DNA of 10,586 nt from an uncultured Clostridia bacterium (GTDB lineage: Bacteria; Bacillota; Clostridia; Oscillospirales; Acutalibacteraceae), in the NCBI GenBank assembly GCA_937907605.1, contig CALCYI010000024.1, positions 1-10,586 of the forward strand. Direction: 5' to 3'. The position numbers and the translations under genes are program-made. Positions 1-4,049 of the stretch are shown one piece after another. The notes beneath the pieces are model-generated. The model did not search any database. It had not been told where the DNA came from and saw only the letters and a program-made list of their open reading frames with translations. Each line of letters opens with the position of its first letter. Positions within the stretch are counted from its first letter, which is position 1.

Positions 1-16
1 GACGCTCTTCCGATCT
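1..16 (+). other. Illumina TruSeq Read 1 adapter remnant
   Basis: The first 16 bases, GACGCTCTTCCGATCT, are identical to the 3' end of the Illumina TruSeq Read 1 (P5-side) adapter. The GAC preceding GCTCTTCCGATCT separates it from the Read 2 adapter, which has GTGT at that place. This is synthetic DNA left in an assembly and marks the contig end. It warns that the adjoining sequence may be misjoined. Confidence 0.95.
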
Positions 17-17
17 G

Positions 18-278
18 GCCGACAAGTCGAAAGTCGTCGATGCTTTCACCATTCGCAGCCCAGGCCGCCCTCCGCGCGTCTACGAGGGCATCTTCACCGA
101 CTCGTTCAAGTTCGACTTCGACAAGAAGACTCTGACGATGAAATACGATTCGATGAAGATCGCGCAGACGAACATCAGGATGCTCATCGAAAGCAAGGGC
201 GTCGAAGTCCTCTTTCCGTCCAACACGACCGGCGTCGCGGGCTATCTCGACGTCAAGCCGAAGTCCGTCGAAAAGTAG
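18..278 (+). CDS. 3' fragment of an unidentified gene (86 codons, foreign block)
   Basis: An open frame enters from the adapter and runs without a stop for 86 codons to TAG at 276-278. Third positions are strongly G/C (for example GTC, GAC, ATC, AAG, TCG), which looks like real coding sequence from a GC-rich genome and unlike the genes beyond 700. The protein end is rich in Lys, Asp and Phe and finishes with GYLDVKPKSVEK. I do not recognise a family. No start is present because the gene is cut by the adapter. It converges with a minus-strand gene ending at 440. It probably belongs to a different organism from the rest of the window. Confidence 0.6.
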   Translation, partial: ADKSKVVDAFTIRSPGRPPRVYEGIFTDSFKFDFDKKTLTMKYDSMKIAQTNIRMLIESKGVEVLFPSNTTGVAGYLDVKPKSVEK

Positions 279-398
279 TCGCGCTATTTCATTTGACGCG
301 AATCACAGGCACAGGTTTCGGTGATTGTGTATGTGCCATTCGTGACGGCGAAGAGGCAGGCAAATGCAAGGCAGTTTTCACGTTCATCGACATTAGAC

Positions 399-427
399 AT
401 TATAGCATGTGCAGCCCGACCCCGCAA
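399..427 (-). promoter_or_regulatory. Possible minus-strand promoter in the foreign block
   Basis: Read on the minus strand, TTGCGG (422-427) is followed after 17 bases by TATAAT (399-404), with an extended TGC directly before it. It would start transcription near 392 towards lower coordinates, antisense to the partial gene 18-278. It lies only 12 bases past the stop of the minus-strand gene ending at 440. The match to consensus is good, but the host is not known and a chance match is possible. Confidence 0.3.
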
Positions 428-439
428 CGATATAAAAGT

Positions 440-547
440 CTATCGAAGAAAAATCGAAAGTGACGTGTTGGCATGCTCATAGCAACCCATGTCCACGGTC
501 TTGCCGCTAAGGCGCGGGTTGCCGTTGAGGTCGAGGGCATCCACCAC
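440..547 (-). CDS. C-terminal end of a beta-helix surface protein (partial, foreign block)
   Basis: The minus-strand frame ending in TAG at 440-442 encodes DLNGNPRLSGKTVDMGCYEH followed by a short tail. A 'DLxGNPR...VDxGxYE' motif is the usual end of right-handed beta-helix, polymorphic-membrane-type surface proteins of Kiritimatiellota, Lentisphaerota, Verrucomicrobiota and Bacteroidota. In such proteins it sits just after the last helix repeats. Only about 35 residues are supported here. The frame stays open to about 838, but beyond roughly 550 the plus strand clearly encodes GH94, so the rest is a shadow frame. The protein is therefore cut at the chimeric join. The family call rests on this motif alone. 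Confidence 0.6.
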   Translation of the reverse strand: MVDALDLNGNPRLSGKTVDMGCYEHANTSLSIFLR

Positions 548-575
548 CGCGGCACCTGGGACATGTCCCAGCACG
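535..575. other. Probable chimeric junction
   Basis: To the left, the minus strand carries the end of a beta-helix protein. To the right, the plus strand carries a GH94 phosphorylase interior. Each side is coding on only one strand, and the two proteins are unrelated and opposed, with no gene ends between them. The true switch must lie within this interval or close to it. The adapter at position 1 favours an assembly or library artefact over a natural rearrangement. Confidence 0.65.
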
Positions 576-1129
576 CCAAGTTCTCCGGCGAGGAGGCCGC
601 CTGCAGCGTCTTCAACCCGGACACCAAGGAGAACGGCGGTATCTTCTCGCAGTCGCAGGGCTGGCTGATCCTCGCGGAATCGCTGCTCGGTCACGGCGAC
701 AGAGCCTTTGAGTATTTCATGGAGTCCTCCCCTGCCGCAATGAACGACAAGGCTGAGATAAGAGTTATGGAGCCCTATGTACACGGACAGTTCACCGAGA
801 GCAAGGCTTCTCCGTTTGAGGGACGCTCGCACGTTCACTGGCTCACGGGTACGGCTTCGACAGTAATGGTGGGCTGCGTTGAGGGTATCTGCGGTATGAG
901 ACCAGACGCTGACGGCATCGTTATTTCTCCTTCTATCCCCTCAAGCTGGGACGGCTTTAAGATAGAGAAGAATTTCCGCGGCAAGAAGCTCAATATTACC
1001 GTTGATAATTCAGCCCATAAGGAAAGCGGAGTAAAGTCGCTCACGCTAAACGGCGAGAAGCTCAGCGGAAATTATGTACCTGCTGAAAAGCTTGCAGACA
1101 TAAATGATATAACAGTAGTACTTGGATAA
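548..1129 (+). CDS. GH94 disaccharide phosphorylase, C-terminal part (5' truncated)
   Basis: Glycoside hydrolase family 94 enzymes (cellobiose, cellodextrin, chitobiose and related phosphorylases) split beta-linked sugars with inorganic phosphate in the cytoplasm, saving ATP. The sequence shows the conserved C-terminal part of the catalytic region: DTKENGGIFSQSQGW, then EPYVHGQF, HWLTGTAST, GMRPDADGI and PSIPSSWDGFKI, ending in a small beta domain (FRGKKLNITV). Family members are about 800 residues, so roughly three quarters, including the catalytic Asp region, is missing. The open frame reaches back to 464 with an ATG at 473, but those first ~25 residues are the antisense of another gene, so that start is spurious. 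The substrate cannot be told from this end. Codon use is much more GC-rich before about 700 than after. A terminator follows the stop. Confidence 0.85.
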   Translation, partial: RGTWDMSQHAKFSGEEAACSVFNPDTKENGGIFSQSQGWLILAESLLGHGDRAFEYFMESSPAAMNDKAEIRVMEPYVHGQFTESKASPFEGRSHVHWLTGTASTVMVGCVEGICGMRPDADGIVISPSIPSSWDGFKIEKNFRGKKLNITVDNSAHKESGVKSLTLNGEKLSGNYVPAEKLADINDITVVLG

Positions 1130-1137
1130 CAAGCGCA

Positions 1138-1181
1138 GAGCAGCAGGGGCAGATATCAGTATCTGTCCCTGTGCTGTTTTA
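1138..1181 (+). terminator. Rho-independent terminator after the GH94 gene
   Basis: A long hairpin (left arm through CAGGGGCAGATA, loop TCAG at 1157-1160, right arm TATCTGTCCCTG) with one G-U and one bulge near its base is followed by TTTT at 1177-1180. It begins about 9 bases after the GH94 stop. Confidence 0.75.
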
Positions 1182-1192
1182 TACTACGCGCT

Positions 1193-1257
1193 ATTGTAAA
1201 AAGCACAGCTTTTTACAATTTGCCGCTTTTTGCGGCGTACGGCGTTTTACGCCGTAC
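1193..1257. repeat. Three consecutive perfect palindromes
   Basis: There are three back-to-back inverted repeats. ATTGTAAAAAGC / GCTTTTTACAAT is a 12-bp perfect stem with loop ACA (1193-1219). GCCGC / GCGGC has a T5 loop (1222-1236). GTACGGCGT / ACGCCGTAC is a 9-bp perfect stem with loop TTT (1237-1257). None is followed by a clean T-run, so they do not look like ordinary terminators. They form the left half of a larger palindrome cluster lying in the untranslated gap between the GH94 and leucine-rich-repeat genes. Confidence 0.85.
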
Positions 1258-1274
1258 AGCGCTGCGTTTATACT
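1246..1274 (+). promoter_or_regulatory. Possible promoter of the leucine-rich-repeat gene
   Basis: TTTACG (1246-1251) and TATACT (1269-1274) are spaced by 17 bases. The -10 box lies inside the left arm of the 12-bp terminal inverted repeat. Transcription would start near 1281, giving a ~100-base leader containing the inner hairpins but not the left outer arm. The -35 match is 4 of 6, so this is tentative. Confidence 0.35.
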
Positions 1275-1361
1275 GCCCTCGCAAAGCCGCTGTGCGGCAT
1301 TGCGACTGCTTCGCAGATTGCAACACACATTTTATTGTGTGTTGCAATAGAGGGCAGTATA
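1269..1361. repeat. 93-bp palindromic element with 12-bp perfect terminal inverted repeats
   Basis: TATACTGCCCTC (1269-1280) is matched exactly by GAGGGCAGTATA (1350-1361). Between the arms are three more hairpins: GCAAAGCCGC / GCGGCATTGC with loop TGT and one mismatch (1281-1303), CTGC / GCAG with loop TTC (1306-1316), and a 13-bp perfect stem ATTGCAACACACA / TGTGTGTTGCAAT (1317-1348). The element has no coding capacity and ends five bases before the AAAGGAGG ribosome site of the next gene. A TA dinucleotide could be a target duplication. It may be a miniature inverted-repeat element or a REP-like extragenic palindrome, or it may act as a structured mRNA leader. Copy number elsewhere would decide. 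Confidence 0.7.
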
Positions 1362-1379
1362 TAGGAAAGGAGGAGCTAT

Positions 1380-2735
1380 ATGAGAATTTTAAGATCAATC
1401 GCATCATTCACACTGGCGGCGGCGATATGTATCGGTTCACTGCCAGATGTACCGCATTTAACACAAGTATCCGCAGAGGGTGTTACCTACACGAGCGGCA
1501 GCTGGGAATATGAGCTGCGTGACGACGTAGAGGGCTCGGAGGGCGAGACCTGCGCGGTTATTACGAAATGGACGGCAGAAAACCCAAACACGTCTGTCCT
1601 TTCAGTTCCTGAAAGTATCGACGGTTACACCGTTGCCGGTATCGAGGGTACTCCGTTCGACGATTCGGGCTCAACGTCTGTTGCTATGTGGATCACTATC
1701 CCCGAAACCGTTACATATCTTGCAGACGGCTTCCTCGGAAAGAGCGTATTTATGTTCACAATGCCCAATGGCGTTTCCTATGCAAATAAGCGATACGTAA
1801 ACAACGCAACAGGTGAAACTAACATAATTTCCGATGAGCTGTGGGTTGCGGGATATGAGGGCGCGGAGACCGACCTTGTTATCCCCGAAAGCATTGCGGA
1901 TTATCCTGTTATCGCTATAGACAGCTACTGCTTCTATACGGAAAACTTTACTTGGTCAGACCCCGAAGATGAGGAGCCCGTTACCACTGTTGCTGCAAGC
2001 AACGAGGTCTATATCGAGGATGAGAACCGGAGCGGCGAGGCTGCAAACGATCCCACTGCGTCGCTGAAAAGCATAACTCTGCCCGAAAGTATCGTTTATA
2101 TAGGATCGTGCGCATTTCAAAACTCAAATATCGAATCGATCAATATCCCGTCGGGCGTAATGCTCATAGACAGCTATGCATTTGCAAACTGTCAAAGTCT
2201 GAAAAATATCGACTTTCCCGATACCCCTGTTTATGCGGAACGACTCGCCTTTGGCGGAACTGACATAGAGCTGCCCGATAACGTTGTTTACAATGAAGAC
2301 GGCACTGGGCATCTGCGGTTCGGTAACTGGGGAGTGAGACCTGTTTTCAGCCCGTCCCTCAAGCCGTCTCACTATGCTTTAAAAGCGGTAAAATACTATG
2401 GTACGGACACGGACATATATCTGCCGACCGAGCTGGACGGCTACAGCATCTCTGAGGCGCATTTGATCATTGCGGAAGAGAACAAGGATTATTTCATAAA
2501 GGCTGTCCGTAAGTTTATGGAAATGAAAACGCTGACTGCGCCTATGCTCCGCGAACTCATAGACCACATTGATGTTTATGAAAAGGAAGGTGCAAGCAAG
2601 AATTACACGCAGCACATTGTCATTTATTATCGCTTTGTCGGAGTACTTGATTTACCTGACAAACAAGAAAACTACAAGGCTGACACAAGAAAGGGCGTGA
2701 ATGTGGAATATATCACAAATGCCAAGTCAGCATAA
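1380..2735 (+). CDS. Secreted BspA-like leucine-rich-repeat protein fused to a serine recombinase tail
   Basis: The 451-residue product starts at an ATG six bases after a perfect AAAGGAGG site. Residues 1-32 form a signal peptide (basic MRILR, hydrophobic core, cleavage probably after QVSA). Residues ~40-358 carry three related modules with the pattern 'tDl-iPesidgYpV-I' (near 73-90, 164-182 and 343-358) and LRR_5/BspA-type repeats with xLPESIxxIGxxAFxxS at 229-299. This suggests an exported surface or host/substrate-contact protein. The third module stops at DGYSIS, where an aromatic-ended unit is expected. From ~365 the sequence switches to DYFIKAVRKF, LTAPMLRELIDHIDVY, IVIYYRFVG and TRKGVNVEYI. 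This is the C-terminal DUF4368 tail of large serine recombinases of Tn4451/Tn5397-type elements. The hybrid is probably a broken gene whose exported N-terminal part may still work. Confidence 0.8.
   Translation: MRILRSIASFTLAAAICIGSLPDVPHLTQVSAEGVTYTSGSWEYELRDDVEGSEGETCAVITKWTAENPNTSVLSVPESIDGYTVAGIEGTPFDDSGSTSVAMWITIPETVTYLADGFLGKSVFMFTMPNGVSYANKRYVNNATGETNIISDELWVAGYEGAETDLVIPESIADYPVIAIDSYCFYTENFTWSDPEDEEPVTTVAASNEVYIEDENRSGEAANDPTASLKSITLPESIVYIGSCAFQNSNIESINIPSGVMLIDSYAFANCQSLKNIDFPDTPVYAERLAFGGTDIELPDNVVYNEDGTGHLRFGNWGVRPVFSPSLKPSHYALKAVKYYGTDTDIYLPTELDGYSISEAHLIIAEENKDYFIKAVRKFMEMKTLTAPMLRELIDHIDVYEKEGASKNYTQHIVIYYRFVGVLDLPDKQENYKADTRKGVNVEYITNAKSA
2454..2735 (+). mobile_element. Remnant of a large serine recombinase gene (DUF4368 end)
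   Basis: Codons ~359-451 of the hybrid frame match the extreme C-terminus of transposon or integrative-element serine recombinases: the LTxxxLxELIDxIxVY helix, the IxIYYRFVG strand and the terminal TRKGVxVxY. The resolvase catalytic domain and the recombinase and zinc-ribbon domains, several hundred residues in all, are absent. Nothing else of a mobile element is visible before the tRNA region, so this is a scar or a product of misjoining. The left boundary is placed by the interrupted third LRR-protein module and is approximate (2454-2475). Confidence 0.65.
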
Positions 2736-2742
2736 GAAAAGT

Positions 2743-2764
2743 GAGCGGGCTTAAAAACCTGCTC
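2743..2764 (-). terminator. Weak hairpin downstream of the tRNA operon
   Basis: GAGCGGG / CCTGCTC forms a 7-bp stem with one G-U pair and an A/T-rich loop. On the minus strand it is followed by ACTTTTCTT. It may serve as a backup terminator after the stronger hairpin at 2789-2824. It has no T-run on the plus strand, so termination of the hybrid gene is unclear. Confidence 0.35.
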
Positions 2765-2788
2765 GATACATAGAAACTGAATAAAGAA

Positions 2789-2824
2789 TGGAGTGTTCAT
2801 ACCGAATCCGCTATGAACACTCCA
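2789..2824 (-). terminator. Terminator of tRNA-Leu and the upstream operon
   Basis: A perfect 13-bp stem (TGGAGTGTTCATA / TATGAACACTCCA) with a 10-base loop starts three bases past the encoded CCA of the tRNA. On the minus strand it is followed by TTCTTTATTC. It is the first strong terminator after comF, so it probably ends the whole minus-strand operon as well as the tRNA transcript. Confidence 0.8.
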
Positions 2825-2826
2825 AC

Positions 2827-2909
2827 TGGTGCGGGTAACAGGACTTGAACCTGCACGGTTGCCCACAAGATCCTAAATCTTGCGTGTCTGCCAATTCCAC
2901 CATACCCGC
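2827..2909 (-). tRNA. tRNA-Leu (anticodon UAG)
   Basis: The minus strand folds as a class II tRNA with encoded CCA. The acceptor arms are GCGGGTA and TACCCGC, with discriminator A and CCA at 2827-2829. The D-loop has GGCAGACACG. The anticodon stem is CAAGA / TCTTG around loop TTTAGGA, giving anticodon TAG, which reads CUA and other CUN codons. The variable arm is short (GGGCAACC), and the T-loop is GGTTCAAGTCC. It has its own promoter upstream and a strong terminator right after. It lies 52 bases beyond the comF stop with no terminator between, so it may also be read through from the operon. Confidence 0.95.
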
Positions 2910-2936
2910 TTATTAACTTTTACGACACGCGGTAAT

Positions 2937-2965
2937 ATAATAGCATTATGCGATTGCTATTTCAA
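2937..2965 (-). promoter_or_regulatory. Promoter of tRNA-Leu
   Basis: On the minus strand TTGAAA (2960-2965) and TATTAT (2937-2942) are spaced by exactly 17 bases and predict a start near 2930, about 20 bases before the mature tRNA. The -35 box covers the comF stop codon (2962-2964), so the two genes are packed as tightly as possible. Confidence 0.7.
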
Positions 2966-3669
2966 GTCTTTTTCTTATTATTCGTGACGGTGAAGGCGCA
3001 GGCATAGACTGCGCTTGCTCCGTATATCTTCAGAGTCTTTGCGCACTCATTAAGAGTAGCGCCCGTCGTCTTTACGTCATCGACAAGTAGTACCGTTCTA
3101 TTATCAACTGTGGCTACGTTTTTAACCTCAAAAGCGCCGTAAAGATTCGTTTTTCTCTCCGCTGAGCCTGAAAGGCGTTGAGCTTTAGTGCTCCTCGTTT
3201 TAATCAGCAGTTCTTCACATGGAACGCAGAGCTCTTTTGAGAGCTCTGCGGCAAGAAGCTCGGACTGATTATATCCCCTCTCGCGAGTTCGCTTTTCGGT
3301 CATAGGAACGAAAGTAACGACATCAAACTCCGTATCGCCGAAATTACGCTTTACGCACTCGGCAATACGCTTTGCCATTTCAGGAGCAAGCTCCTTATAT
3401 CCCGAATCTTTTAGTCGGTAAACGGCGCTATACATACTGCCCTCAAAATAATACGGCGCGCAAAAGCCCTTATATTCCGCTGAAAAGTGCTCTTTCTTAC
3501 AGGTGCATTTTTCCTTTTCACGTCCGCACTTAAGACAGATTTCGCCGCTAATCTGTTCAGTATTCAAGCACTCCTCGCAGAGCTCCTCATCAAGCGCAAC
3601 GACCTCGCCGCAAAGCTTACAACGCCTCGGAAAGACGGAATAGAGGAGCTTATCCTTAACGCTGCTCAT
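2962..3669 (-). CDS. comF: ComF family DNA-uptake phosphoribosyltransferase-like protein
   Basis: ComF proteins are cytoplasmic factors needed for natural transformation, acting with the ComFA helicase and DprA in Gram-positive bacteria. The 235-residue product has the usual length and layout. An N-terminal zinc ribbon shows Cys pairs at 17/20, 31/34 and 45/48, plus Cys 55 and 57. The central RGYNQSELLA (131-140) is typical of ComF. The PRPP-binding loop is LLVDDVKTTGAT (194-205). The ATG overlaps the stop of the upstream comEA-like gene as ATGA (3666-3669), and no strong ribosome site is visible, so translation is probably coupled. No comFA is present here. Stand-alone ComF homologues are also common in bacteria not known to be transformable, so competence is an inference. 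Confidence 0.92.
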   Translation of the reverse strand: MSSVKDKLLYSVFPRRCKLCGEVVALDEELCEECLNTEQISGEICLKCGREKEKCTCKKEHFSAEYKGFCAPYYFEGSMYSAVYRLKDSGYKELAPEMAKRIAECVKRNFGDTEFDVVTFVPMTEKRTRERGYNQSELLAAELSKELCVPCEELLIKTRSTKAQRLSGSAERKTNLYGAFEVKNVATVDNRTVLLVDDVKTTGATLNECAKTLKIYGASAVYACAFTVTNNKKKT

Positions 3670-4049
3670 ACAGTAAGATAGGGCGCGACCTCGTCATAAA
3701 TCGTTTCGCTTATGCCCTTGATATTCATAATCTGGGATACGTCGGTATATGCGCCGAGATAGTCGCGGTATTCGAGAATTGCGGAGGCTCTCGCTTCTCC
3801 GAGTCCCTCAATGCTCATAAGCTCGTCAAGAGTAGCGGTATTGAGATCAATCGGATAGACATAGTCCCTTTCGGTTACAACAACGCTAACGGGAGCTGTC
3901 GTACTCTGATTTGAATTTTGTGAATAGGAAGCAGCACTACCGCTCTCGTAAACTGCAGGCTGTGAAAGCGCTACGTAGAGCAGCACGCCCGCAACGGCAA
4001 TGAGCGCCACTCCTATTAATATCATCGTCTGTCTTTTATCGCTTTTCAT
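3666..4049 (-). CDS. ComEA-like helix-hairpin-helix DNA-binding protein
   Basis: The 127-residue protein has one N-terminal membrane segment (about residues 9-28, ILIGVALIAVAGVLLYVAL), a Ser/Gln/Thr-rich linker (35-55), and a C-terminal tandem helix-hairpin-helix domain (67-127). The domain contains IDLNTATLDELMSIEGLGEARA and a second hairpin with IMNIKGIS. This is the architecture of ComEA, the membrane-bound receptor for incoming double-stranded DNA in competence. ComEA of B. subtilis is longer (about 205 residues) and also has one membrane anchor. The start codon overlaps the ftsK stop by one base (TAATG), and the end overlaps comF, so the three genes form one transcription unit. The soluble-side role in DNA uptake is inferred; related HhH proteins of other function exist. 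Confidence 0.85.
   Translation of the reverse strand: MKSDKRQTMILIGVALIAVAGVLLYVALSQPAVYESGSAASYSQNSNQSTTAPVSVVVTERDYVYPIDLNTATLDELMSIEGLGEARASAILEYRDYLGAYTDVSQIMNIKGISETIYDEVAPYLTV

Noticed and set aside
284..400. A 38-codon minus-strand small gene
   Set aside because: It has no ribosome site and its ATG overlaps the -10 box of the only promoter seen, so it would not be in that transcript.
473..547. ATG at 473 as the true start of the GH94 protein
   Set aside because: The first ~25 residues from this ATG are the antisense of a beta-helix protein end. No ribosome site precedes it, and GH94 enzymes are ~800 residues, so the gene is truncated rather than short.
440..838. A 132-residue minus-strand gene across the whole interval
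   Set aside because: Only the last ~35 residues look real. From about 550 upward the plus strand encodes conserved GH94 motifs, so the rest of this frame is a shadow.
1193..1361. CRISPR array or tRNA cluster
   Set aside because: The hairpins differ from one another, there are no equal direct repeats with spacers, and no cloverleaf folds.
1220..1513. A 97-residue open frame across the palindrome cluster
   Set aside because: It is made of palindromic noncoding sequence and overlaps the start of the LRR gene in another frame, with no ribosome site.
2827..2909. tRNA-Leu as the attachment site of the element that left the recombinase tail
   Set aside because: tRNA 3'-end integration is typical of tyrosine integrases, while the remnant is a serine recombinase. 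No duplicated tRNA 3' segment is present on the other side.
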